Under the pieces are notes generated by a model. That model had not been told where the DNA came from and did not search any database. It was given only the letters and a program-made list of their open reading frames with translations. The position numbers and the translations under genes are program-made. 64,000 bases of DNA from Myxococcales bacterium (GTDB lineage Bacteria > Myxococcota_A > Polyangia > Polyangiales > Houyiibacteriaceae), in contig JAOTYL010000008.1 of the NCBI GenBank assembly GCA_029861865.1, positions 105,234 through 169,233 of the forward strand, given 5' to 3'. Shown one piece after another: positions 7,457 to 15,753 of the stretch. Numbering within the stretch: position 1 is the first letter of the stretch; each line of letters opens with the position of its first letter.

Positions 7457-10400
7457 TTAGTGCCGTCGGTGGCGGCGCACGGCCAACAACAACGCGGCAA
7501 AGAACAAGAGAACTGCGCCTGCCGGGCTTTGTTGGCCTGTCAGCTTTACATGACACCCTTCGACGCCACCGCCGCCTTCGAGTGTCAGTCCCCCGAAGTC
7601 GTCAGGCGTTTGACCAGCCGCCTCGAGGTAGTCAGGGACCCCGTTCGAGTCAGCGTCTGTCGGTTCATCACCGTCCTCGATGCCGTCGCCGTCGCTGTCG
7701 GTATCGAGCCAGTTCACGTCGCCATCTCCGTCGACGTCGTCGTTGCCAAGCTCGTCCGATGCGGCAACCTCGTCCGCCGTATCAATGCCGTCGTCGTCAT
7801 CGTCCGGATCGAGATAGTTCGGGATGCCGTCGCCATCGGTGTCGTCATCGGTGGGATCCGAGTCGCCGTCGTAGCTCTCGTCCGCGGTGTTGATGCTGTC
7901 TCCGTCGTCGTCTGGGTCTTGGAAGTCGACCATCCCGTCACCGTCGGTATCCGGGCAGCTCGACAGCTGCAGCGGGCTCCCTGGCGGTGGACATTCGACG
8001 TCGTCGATGATCCCGTCGCCGTCGGTGTCCGGCACGTTCAACTCGACGCGGCAAGTGCTGTCACATCCGTCGCCGTTGATCGCGTTACCGTCGTCGCATT
8101 CTTCCCAGCCTGAAGCGACATCGATTACGCTCACCATGTCGTCGCCACAGACATCCAGGTAGTCCGGAGCTCCGTCGCCATCGCTATCCGCGCAGCCTGC
8201 GTCGAAATCAAGACACTCGCCCGCAGTCGGCGTGCCGTCGCCGTCGTCGTCGCTGTCAAGATAGTCAGGCGTGCCGTCGCCATCGCTGTCTTGGTCCGTC
8301 GGGTCCGAATCGCCGTCGTAATTCTCGGCCGCGGTGTCGATCCCGTCGTCGTCGTCATCGGGATCGTTGAAGTTGGGCGTCCCGTCGTTGTCCGTGTCGG
8401 GACAGTTGAATGGATCGCCTACTGGATCGCCCGGTGGGGGACATTCGACGACATCGGGAATCCCGTCGCCATCGCTATCGTCCAACGCGTTGTCCGCGTC
8501 GAGATAGTCGGGCATCCCGTCGGCGTCGCCGTTCGGGCACCCTGCTCCTGGATCCGCGCACTCGAACGTAGTGTCGATGCCGTCTCCGTCATCGTCCGGA
8601 TCTTGGTAGTCCGGCGTGCCGTTCCCGTCGGTGTCCTGTGTCGGGGCTGCGACGCCGACGTTGTCCGGATCGAACGCATCGTCTAGGCCGTCCATGTCGG
8701 TGTCCATGTCGAGCGCGACCGCATCCGGCTCACCATCCATGTTCGCATCGTGCCCTTCGACCGCGTCGACAATCCCGTCACCATCGCTGTCGAGGTCGAG
8801 ATAGTCGGGTACGCCATCCCCATCAGAGTCGGTGCAGCTTATCCCGTCGACACATTCGACCGAGTCGATGATGCCGTCTCCGTCACTGTCGATGTCCCGA
8901 TGGTCAGGGAAGCCGTCCCCATCGGTGTCACAAAGGTCGGGGCTCGTGGTGCATTCGACCGAAGTCGGAACCCCGTCGTCGTCGTCGTCCGGGTCCTGAT
9001 AGTCCGGCATTCCATCGCCATCGGTGTCGCGGCAGCTCGGGACATCCCCGTCACATTCCACGACATCTGGAATCCCGTCACCGTCGGTATCGACTGGGCT
9101 CTGGTCGGGGTCGAGGTAGTCCGGTACCCCGTCGCCGTCGCCATCGGGACAGCCCGCCCCCGGGTCGGGGCATTCGAATGCGGATCCTACCCCGTCGCCG
9201 TCGTCGTCCGAGTCCCGGTAATCCGGTGTTCCGTCACCATCGCGATCCGGGAGCGGAGCTGGAACGCCTCCGGCCATGTCGATGTCATAGGCATCGTCGA
9301 GGCCATCGCCGTCGTCGTCCATTCCAAGCGGCGGGAAGTCGGGCAAGCCGTCGGCATTGCCGTCGTGTCCCTCGGTCGAGTCCGGTATTCCGTCGCCGTC
9401 TGCATCGGTGTCGAGGAAATCGGGTGCGCCATCGCCGTCGGTATCCGGACACCCGGTCGGGTCAGGACACTCGACGCCGTCGGCGATACCATCGTCATCG
9501 CTGTCTTGGTCGAGATAGTCTGGTCGGCCGTCGCTGTCGGTATCTTGACCGGTCGTGCCGATGCCGCCCTGGCTGACCTCGAAGGCGTCGTCGAGCCCAT
9601 TAGCGTTGGCGTCGACTCCGCTGGGAAGCGCTTCGGGAATCCCGTCGCCGTTTCCGTCGAATGCCTCGACTCGATCGAGCAGGCCGTCGTTGTCGCTATC
9701 GGCATCGAGATAGTCCCGCGCTTCGTCACCATCGCTGTTCTGCACCGCTGCGGGTAGGCCGTCGGCAGCGCAACCTCCGGGCATCCCAGCGCAATCGAGA
9801 TCGAACGCGTCGTCCAACCCGTCGCCATCGTCATCATTGCCGGAAGCCACGGCGTCCGCCACGCCGTCTCCATCGGCATCGTGGCCTTCGGTGGCGTCGG
9901 GAACTCCATCTCCGTCGCTGTCGAGGTCGAGATGGTTCGGAATTCCGTCTCGATCCTGGTCGACGCTGCTCGGGAGAGCATCGCAAATACCGTCGGAGTT
10001 GTCGTCGGGGCAGCTCACCTCCTCGGGATCGGCATAGTCGGGTACGCCGTCACCGTCGGTGTCGACCGACACATCGGTGCCGCCGCCCTCTTGGTCGTCG
10101 GGAACACCGTCACCATCATCATCGGTGTCGAGCTGGTCGGTCACCCCGTCCCCATCCGTGTCGGGGTAATCACATGTTTGGCCCGCGGTGCACACCTGAA
10201 GCCCCGGACAGTGGTCGTCCGTAATGCACTCCACGCAAACACCACCCGCTACGGACGTGTCGCACAGCGCCGCATCGGAGCTCGTACAGCCGATGTCCAT
10301 CGCGGTTCCCATCATGTCGTTGAGACACAAGACACAGGCGTTTCCAGCTACACCGGCCGCCCCGTTACAGAGCGGAAGCGCCGGATTGGTGCAGCCTTCA

Positions 10401-12331
10401 TCGGCGCTCACCCCTACCTCATCGTTGATGCAGGTGACACAGAGGCCCGGAGTCGATACCGCCGTGTCGCACACGGGCTCGGTCCCGAGTGTGCAGTCCG
10501 CGTCTACGAAGCAGCCCACGACACACGTATTGGTGTCCAAGTTGCAGGCGTCACCCGCTGTGCAATCGGCGATGTCGGTGCAATCCACGCAAACAGGATT
10601 GCTGCCGCCGACTTCACACGCGTTATCCGTCCCAGAGCAACCGACGTCCGTCGCACCGACGCCACTATCCGAGCATCCCGCAACACAGAATGGGAACATG
10701 CCGCTCGTGTCGCAGTAGGGCGCAATCCCGCTGCATCCCAAGTCTGTCGTCACGCCGGTTTGGTCGTCGAAGCAGACCACGCAGCCCAGCCCTCCGGCGT
10801 CACACTGCCCCGTGGCGCACTCCGCGCCCATGGCACAATCGGCGCCTTCTTCTCGCAAACAGACGCTGTTGCATCCGTCCCCGTCGGCAACATTGCCGTC
10901 GTCGCAGCCTTCACTACCGACGACCATCGCATCGCCACAGATCTCTTGGCAGGGCGTCCCTGGAGTTGGACAGGTCCAGCCTGGCTCGACAGCACACGAG
11001 TTGCTACATCCATCCCCGGCATTGGGGTTGCCGTCGTCACAAGCTTCGGCGCCCTCGAGGTCGCTGTTGCCGCACGTATCGGCGGGCTCGCAGACATCGG
11101 GGTTCTCCGCGGCGTCGCACACCCCGCTCTCGCACTGGTTGCGGTCTGCACAGACCTGCCCGTTCTCCAAAAGGCAGTCCTCATTGCAGCCGTCACCGTT
11201 CATCATGTTCCCGTCATCACAGGCCTCGCCCTGCTCGATGAACGAGTTCCCGCAAACGGCGGGCACATTGATCGTGAGCGTGCAGCTTCCGGTGATGTCC
11301 GCTGGGTTCGTGAATGTGATGACCGTGTAATTGGTGGTCCCGTTGTCCGCGAAGACCGGCGTCCAGTCGAGCGTCGTCGAGACCGACATTGACCCCGACG
11401 TGCCCGCAGGGGGCGTCAAGGTCGCTCCTGGAGGAAGACCAATGACACCGATCGTGAGGTCGCCAGTGTCGGTCGCACTCACCATCTGCGAGAATGGGGT
11501 ACCTACCGGCACGGTGAACGAGTCGCTGTCCGGACAGCTTGGAATGGGCGCAGAGACCATGTCTACGATGAGGTCGATCGAAGTCGAGCTGGTGCCACCT
11601 GGGCTTGGCGATTCGAGCGCGAAGTGGAGCACATACTGCTGTCCCAATACAGCATCCGTGAGGTCCCACTCGATCTGGCACGCGCCCATCGATGCGATGA
11701 TCGTCGGCTGATCGCCATTCGGTGGAACGCTGGGAATGACTTGACCGTCGGGCAGGCCCGTCTCGCTCGCAGTCGCGAAACGACAGGTAACGGGGTCGCC
11801 GTCTGGATCGAAGAAAAAGAAATCATGCGTCCGCACCCCGTCTATCTGCATTTGAATGATCGCGGGACTCGCCGTTCCTGGTGGTGACAGATTGCTTCCA
11901 TCCGCCTCGATGACGACGTTGGTCTCGACACGGAAAGGCTGGTTCGCTCCATTTTGCAGACCTGAAACGCGACAGCAGCTGTCGTAGAACGCCATATAGG
12001 AACCGGCCGAAGCATACGTGTGGGTCACCACATACTGCTGCGTCGAGTACGGGTTGCCATTCGCATCGACCCCAGTTCCGATCGTGGTTCCGGTCTCGCC
12101 CCCGTTGGTGGCTCCATCCCCGAAGTTGAGATTGGTGGTGCCAATGAAGGAGGTACGCCAACTCGAGGTGACTGTGAACTCGACCGTGAGCGGAGCACCG
12201 AGCGGGTCGGGAATGCGCCACTGGATCGTTCCATGACGAAAATGCGAAGCATCAGCGGTTGCAGACCACCCCCAGATACCGAGCAGCGTCAACAGCGCGG
12301 CAACGCGATTTCCCCAAACACGACGACCCAT
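7457..12331 (-). CDS. Giant secreted thrombospondin-type-3 / DUF4215 repeat protein with MYXO-CTERM-like tail
   Basis: 1624 residues. Order: signal peptide (to ~28); an N-terminal domain beginning SHFRHGTIQWR, seen at the start of many myxobacterial surface proteins; an Ig-like segment (~270-355); three Cys-rich DUF4215 repeats (for example CGNSFIEQGEACDDGN) and further Cys-rich blocks; then ~800 residues of thrombospondin type-3 repeats of the form D-x-D-x-D-G-x-x-D, each a Ca-binding loop; a fourth DUF4215 unit inside the TSP3 array (~1410-1450); and a C-terminal GC, hydrophobic segment and RRHRRH, matching the MYXO-CTERM pattern for envelope anchoring. Likely a rigid Ca-dependent surface stalk or adhesin. 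Start: GAGGGGG lies 5 bases before the ATG. Long open frames on the opposite strand here are composition artefacts. Confidence 0.93.
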   Translation of the reverse strand: MGRRVWGNRVAALLTLLGIWGWSATADASHFRHGTIQWRIPDPLGAPLTVEFTVTSSWRTSFIGTTNLNFGDGATNGGETGTTIGTGVDANGNPYSTQQYVVTHTYASAGSYMAFYDSCCRVSGLQNGANQPFRVETNVVIEADGSNLSPPGTASPAIIQMQIDGVRTHDFFFFDPDGDPVTCRFATASETGLPDGQVIPSVPPNGDQPTIIASMGACQIEWDLTDAVLGQQYVLHFALESPSPGGTSSTSIDLIVDMVSAPIPSCPDSDSFTVPVGTPFSQMVSATDTGDLTIGVIGLPPGATLTPPAGTSGSMSVSTTLDWTPVFADNGTTNYTVITFTNPADITGSCTLTINVPAVCGNSFIEQGEACDDGNMMNGDGCNEDCLLENGQVCADRNQCESGVCDAAENPDVCEPADTCGNSDLEGAEACDDGNPNAGDGCSNSCAVEPGWTCPTPGTPCQEICGDAMVVGSEGCDDGNVADGDGCNSVCLREEGADCAMGAECATGQCDAGGLGCVVCFDDQTGVTTDLGCSGIAPYCDTSGMFPFCVAGCSDSGVGATDVGCSGTDNACEVGGSNPVCVDCTDIADCTAGDACNLDTNTCVVGCFVDADCTLGTEPVCDTAVSTPGLCVTCINDEVGVSADEGCTNPALPLCNGAAGVAGNACVLCLNDMMGTAMDIGCTSSDAALCDTSVAGGVCVECITDDHCPGLQVCTAGQTCDYPDTDGDGVTDQLDTDDDGDGVPDDQEGGGTDVSVDTDGDGVPDYADPEEVSCPDDNSDGICDALPSSVDQDRDGIPNHLDLDSDGDGVPDATEGHDADGDGVADAVASGNDDDGDGLDDAFDLDCAGMPGGCAADGLPAAVQNSDGDEARDYLDADSDNDGLLDRVEAFDGNGDGIPEALPSGVDANANGLDDAFEVSQGGIGTTGQDTDSDGRPDYLDQDSDDDGIADGVECPDPTGCPDTDGDGAPDFLDTDADGDGIPDSTEGHDGNADGLPDFPPLGMDDDGDGLDDAYDIDMAGGVPAPLPDRDGDGTPDYRDSDDDGDGVGSAFECPDPGAGCPDGDGDGVPDYLDPDQSPVDTDGDGIPDVVECDGDVPSCRDTDGDGMPDYQDPDDDDDGVPTSVECTTSPDLCDTDGDGFPDHRDIDSDGDGIIDSVECVDGISCTDSDGDGVPDYLDLDSDGDGIVDAVEGHDANMDGEPDAVALDMDTDMDGLDDAFDPDNVGVAAPTQDTDGNGTPDYQDPDDDGDGIDTTFECADPGAGCPNGDADGMPDYLDADNALDDSDGDGIPDVVECPPPGDPVGDPFNCPDTDNDGTPNFNDPDDDDDGIDTAAENYDGDSDPTDQDSDGDGTPDYLDSDDDGDGTPTAGECLDFDAGCADSDGDGAPDYLDVCGDDMVSVIDVASGWEECDDGNAINGDGCDSTCRVELNVPDTDGDGIIDDVECPPPGSPLQLSSCPDTDGDGMVDFQDPDDDGDSINTADESYDGDSDPTDDDTDGDGIPNYLDPDDDDDGIDTADEVAASDELGNDDVDGDGDVNWLDTDSDGDGIEDGDEPTDADSNGVPDYLEAAGQTPDDFGGLTLEGGGGVEGCHVKLTGQQSPAGAVLLFFAALLLAVRRHRRH

Positions 12332-12404
12332 GATTCCCCCTCAAGAAAGCGGCGCCTGGGGATCCCCCCAAGGAACCGGTGGGTTCAGTTAATCGTCTGT
12401 TACT

Positions 12405-12425
12405 ACACAAATCAAGTATTTGTGT
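12405..12425. promoter_or_regulatory. Perfect 8-bp inverted repeat upstream of the giant gene
   Basis: The arms acacaaat (12405-12412) and atttgtgt (12418-12425) are perfectly complementary around a 5-base spacer, in a locally AT-rich stretch. It lies ~75 bases upstream of the giant gene's start and 7 bases beyond the end of the broken beta-helix gene. It could be a repressor site or a weak hairpin; no T-run follows on either strand, so a classical terminator is less likely. Confidence 0.35.
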
Positions 12426-12431
12426 TGCTTG

Positions 12432-13652
12432 TCACCATTTTCTGCGACGCCAGGTCAAGATAAAGCCCACAAGGATTAAGAATTGCCCCGGAGCGTTCGG
12501 CGCGTGGGGACCCGGTCGGGTGAGTGAGCAACCGCCATCAGTCGTGTCGGGCTCGGGCTCAGACCCGGTGGCAGTCGAACAGCGGGGCTCCGCATCGGCG
12601 ACCGCGACACAAAGCGGCGCTCCTTCGTCGCAGCCTGAATCGACCTGACCCGCGTCGGCATCGTCGATGCAGACCGCGCACCGCCGGAGCACGGGTTACA
12701 GACAGGCGTCGGGGCTTGGCAGGATGCGTCGGTATCGCAACCTGGATCCGGATCCTCGCCGGCTTCGGAATAGACTGGGGAGAACTCGGAGGTCCGCCCG
12801 CTACTCGTTGCCGTCAATGTGATCGAGATCACCCCGGTCTCCACGGTAAGCGAGAACGTCGCGTCGTTCTCGGCGCTGCATCCCCTTTGCTCGTCATCAC
12901 CCAACACTCCCCCTTCGACGATGGCGCCAAGGTGTTGCTTGCCCTCTCCAAAACCGCTTGGGTCGGCCGATGCTTCGTACACGTCGATCGTGGCCCCGGC
13001 GACCACACAGCCTTTGACGACGAGGCTGCCACCTGCTCGGATCGTCTCCTCGACTTCCGGGAAGTTCACCGGGAGCAGCGCATCGGCGGTGTCGTTCGGG
13101 GTCACTCCATCTTCTCCCGCATCGATGCCTAACTCACCATTCAGAAACACGGAGTTGCCGCGCACTGAGCTGGTCCCGTCGGCAACGCGGATCCCCGCCT
13201 TCAAGTTGTGAGCGATGATGTTTCCCTGATCCAACCCGATCGTTCCGATCGCAGCGCCGTCACAGCCCGATGAAATCGAGACGCCGTGTCCGAGGTTCGG
13301 AAGCACCCGGCTCTCGGCTTGGTCGACGCCAACGATGTTGCTCAGCATGACCCACTGGCCTGTTGCGCCCTCGGCGCACACCACGCCATCCCCTCCATTG
13401 TCCGAGATTACGTTGCCTCGAAGCAGCAAACCGTCGATGTCCCCTTCGAGGCGGATCCCCGAGGAGGCGTTGCCTAGCCCAGCCCAATAAGAACGAGATC
13501 GTTCCCGCGCTCGATCACGACAGCTTCTGCGCCCGAACCGGCGATCACGTTACCTGCCAGCTCGCTTTCCCCGCCGATTCGCGGCCGGTAGGTAGCGCTC
13601 ACCCGAATCGGTTTACCAACAGCACGAAGCAAAGCACCCACAGAAACCGCAT
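12432..13652 (-). pseudogene. Broken secreted beta-helix protein with MYXO-CTERM-like tail (three frame changes)
   Basis: Coding signal continues across three frames. A signal-peptide start (MRFLWVLCFVLLVNRFG) begins at ATG 13652 and stops at 13599. A second frame (13474 up to ~13620) reads ATYRPRIGGESELAGNVIAG and stops at TAG 13474. A third frame continues at once with GNASSGIRLEGDIDG and a parallel beta-helix repeat region (GNVISDNGGDGV, GNIIAHNLKAGI) down to ~12685. Past that point the sensible continuation (CIDDADAGQVDSGC ... GGCSLTRPG, hydrophobic, WRRRKW) is in yet another frame, ending at 12432. An intact ancestor would be a ~400-residue secreted beta-helix protein with the same anchor type as the neighbouring giant protein. 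Sequencing error cannot be excluded, but three breaks in 1.2 kb favour decay. Confidence 0.7.
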
Positions 13653-13850
13653 CGCCCCCCGAACCGCTGCGCCCTCGCGCCCCGGCCAATCACGAATTAG
13701 TCTACCGGAAGCTCGAAAGGGCACCCAAATGGGCGCGCGATCATCTTTCTCGCCGCATTTGCAGGTCTTGCGCAGCCCCGTAGAAACGACTTGCGTTTGG
13801 AGACGCGGCATCCGTATCCTCCGTCCCCACTCATCGGAAAAGGGGACTCC

Positions 13851-14342
13851 ATGAAAAAAGTCACACTCGGGTTGGTCGCGCTGGCGATGATCTCGACCGC
13901 GGCCTGCAAGAAGAAAGAAGCGGCGCCGGAAGCGCCACTGCCAGCCCCAGGGGCGGCACCAGCAGCAGAGCCTTCCGCAGAACCTGCGGCACCCGCTGAG
14001 CCTGCGGGACCCGCAATCCCCGAGGTCGCACTTACGGGTAGCGCATCGGAAAACCTCGTCGCCGTCTTCGAAGCGGGTGTGAACGCCCTGAAAAGCGCCT
14101 CCGACGCTGAAACTGGAGCAGCGATTCTCACCGGCATGCTCGCAAAGTACGATGTCGCCGACCTTCGCGCGAAATCCAAAGCTGCAAAGGCGGCCGGACA
14201 AGGCGCCTCGGATGAGCTCAAAGACAAGTTCAAGAAACTGAAAGCGGAGTACAACGGGGTTTCAACGAAGCTCGGCGCCGAGAACCCCGCTGCGTTTGGG
14301 GAAGCCGCGAAGGCCTGGGCCATGGCTTGGGGCCTGAACTAG
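13851..14342 (+). CDS. Ala/Pro-rich small lipoprotein
   Basis: 163 residues. Lipoprotein signal MKKVTLGLVALAMISTAAC, then a Lys/Glu and Ala/Pro-rich linker typical of a spacer between membrane anchor and a folded or helical part, and a helical C-terminal half rich in Ala/Lys/Glu. The start at 13851 is supported by GGGGA nearby and by the exact fit of the lipobox. First gene of a compact unit with the PG-binding and zinc-peptidase genes (9- and 26-base gaps). No family recognised; a structural envelope lipoprotein is inferred. Confidence 0.8.
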   Translation: MKKVTLGLVALAMISTAACKKKEAAPEAPLPAPGAAPAAEPSAEPAAPAEPAGPAIPEVALTGSASENLVAVFEAGVNALKSASDAETGAAILTGMLAKYDVADLRAKSKAAKAAGQGASDELKDKFKKLKAEYNGVSTKLGAENPAAFGEAAKAWAMAWGLN

Positions 14343-14351
14343 GAGTGAATC

Positions 14352-14615
14352 ATGGCAGATGACAACATCAAAGCATTGCAAGAAGCGCTCGACATCTGCG
14401 GGTACAAACCCGGCAAACACGATGGCATGATGGGACGGCGCACGCGGAACGCGATTCGCGACTTCCAGAAGGACGCCGGCGTCGACGTCGATGGCGATGT
14501 CGGCCCGCAAACCCGTGGCGCGCTTTCGAAAAAGCTCAGCGAAGTCGCCGTACGGGCGCAGCATCTCGCAGGTTTCCTCGAGGGCGGCGGAGCGAGTGTC
14601 GAAGACGACCTGTAG
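14352..14615 (+). CDS. Stand-alone peptidoglycan-binding-domain protein without signal peptide
   Basis: 87 residues, nearly all one PG_binding_1 domain: ALQEALDICGYKPGKHDGMMG followed by RTRNAIRDFQKDAGVDVDGD and VGPQTRGALSKKL. This three-helix fold normally binds cell-wall muropeptides. There is no signal peptide or membrane segment, so as written it stays in the cytoplasm, which is odd for this domain. AGGAG lies six bases before the ATG. It sits between a lipoprotein and a membrane-anchored zinc peptidase, which suggests an envelope role; non-classical export or another ligand are alternatives. Confidence 0.85.
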   Translation: MADDNIKALQEALDICGYKPGKHDGMMGRRTRNAIRDFQKDAGVDVDGDVGPQTRGALSKKLSEVAVRAQHLAGFLEGGGASVEDDL

Positions 14616-14641
14616 GCAGAATCCAAACCAGAGAGGCCAAC

Positions 14642-15493
14642 TTGCGCTGGAGAGGCAGAAGGCAGAGTGCGCGCGTCGAGGATCGCCGCGGCATGCGCGC
14701 TGGCCCCGCACTGGCTGGCGGCGGTCTCGGGTTGTTGCTCCTGGTCGGGGTGGGATTGTTCCTAGGAGTCGATCCCAGGGCGCTGATGCAAGTGGTACAG
14801 ACACAACAGCAGACCCCCGCGACACCGCCTGCGCAGAGGACCAAACTCGAAGACGAGCAGGCGCAGTTCGTCGCGGTAGTCCTGGCGGACACGGAGGACA
14901 CGTGGAACGCCGTGTTCCGACAGGCTGGTCGCGACTACCAAGAACCCACTCTCGTGCTCTTCAGCGGTGCGGTGAAGTCGGCCTGTGGCTTTGCCCAAGC
15001 CGCCATGGGCCCGTTCTACTGTCCCGCCGACCAAAAAGTCTACATCGACTTGAGCTTCTACTCCGACTTGCAGAACCGATTTCAGGCTCCCGGAGACTTT
15101 GCGCAGGCCTATGTGATCGCCCACGAGATCGGGCACCACGTGCAGACCTTGCTAGGGATCTCGGAAAAAGTGCAACGGCAGAAGGCGCAGGTCGGCGAGG
15201 TCGAAGCCAATCAACTTTCGGTGCGTCAGGAGCTCCAAGCCGATTGCCTGGCTGGCATCTGGGCGCACCATGCCGATCGAACACGCGATTTGCTAGAGCA
15301 AGGTGACATCGAGGAAGGCCTCAACGCGGCAAGCGCGATCGGAGACGACCGCCTTCAGAGACAATCGCGAGGCTACATCACACCTGAGTCCTTCACGCAT
15401 GGGAGCTCGGAACAACGCGTGAGTTGGTTCAAGCAAGGCTACGCCACCGGTGATGTGAACCAGTGCAACACTTTTGGGGAGGCGAGCTTATGA
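14642..15493 (+). CDS. YpfJ/KPN_02809-type neutral zinc metallopeptidase
   Basis: 283 residues. The N-terminus LRWRGRRQSARVEDRRG matches the conserved start of this family, so the TTG at 14642 is the likely start, with a purine-rich AGAGAGG just upstream. A single transmembrane helix (~25-42) anchors it. Zinc-site HEIGHH (His161, Glu162, His165) is intact. C-terminal text (ELQADCLAGIWAHHADRTR, then SSEQRVSWFKQGYATGD) is also family-typical; the Glu in ELQADC is the expected third zinc ligand. Probably an envelope-facing protease of unknown substrate. Third gene of the lipoprotein/PG-binding operon. Confidence 0.92.
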   Translation: MRWRGRRQSARVEDRRGMRAGPALAGGGLGLLLLVGVGLFLGVDPRALMQVVQTQQQTPATPPAQRTKLEDEQAQFVAVVLADTEDTWNAVFRQAGRDYQEPTLVLFSGAVKSACGFAQAAMGPFYCPADQKVYIDLSFYSDLQNRFQAPGDFAQAYVIAHEIGHHVQTLLGISEKVQRQKAQVGEVEANQLSVRQELQADCLAGIWAHHADRTRDLLEQGDIEEGLNAASAIGDDRLQRQSRGYITPESFTHGSSEQRVSWFKQGYATGDVNQCNTFGEASL

Positions 15494-15753
15494 AGAGGAA
15501 ACGATCGAAATGGAAACGGAGCCGTATCCTGAGTAGGTGCCGTAGTGGGCTGCGCTAATCCATTGTGATGTGGACAAACCCAGTTCGCGGCCCAAAATGG
15601 TGTTCAGCTTCTATAAAGATAGCGTAACTTTGCAGCGAAACGGCAAGTCTGCTTTGGAACGACTTGTTGAGGGTTGTGAAAACGCGCTCCATCCCCAATA
15701 TTTCACTGTCGCCCTCGATCTGACGGCGGGTGTAGGAAGTCTGGAGGCTTTGA
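15494..15753 (+). other. Gap without a convincing gene
   Basis: About 260 bases between the peptidase and acyl-CoA dehydrogenase genes, slightly more AT-rich than the surroundings. Short frames exist on both strands (for example 15597-15779 plus, 15555-15836 minus) but neither has a domain, a good ribosome binding site or codon use that stands out. The last 30 bases hold the GGAGG used by the dehydrogenase. Possibly a decayed gene; nothing more can be said. Confidence 0.4.

Noticed and set aside
8750..9757. Long plus-strand frame inside the giant gene
   Set aside because: It lies exactly antisense to the D-rich repeat array; its Val/Ala/Arg-rich protein mirrors the repeat codons and has no start signal or domain.
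7560..10200. Regular DNA repeats resembling a CRISPR-type array
   Set aside because: The period follows amino-acid repeats in frame, with no constant repeat and unique spacers.
9881..11392. 503-residue plus-strand frame in the same region
   Set aside because: Same reason: absence of stop codons is a by-product of the repetitive, GAC/GAT-rich coding strand opposite.
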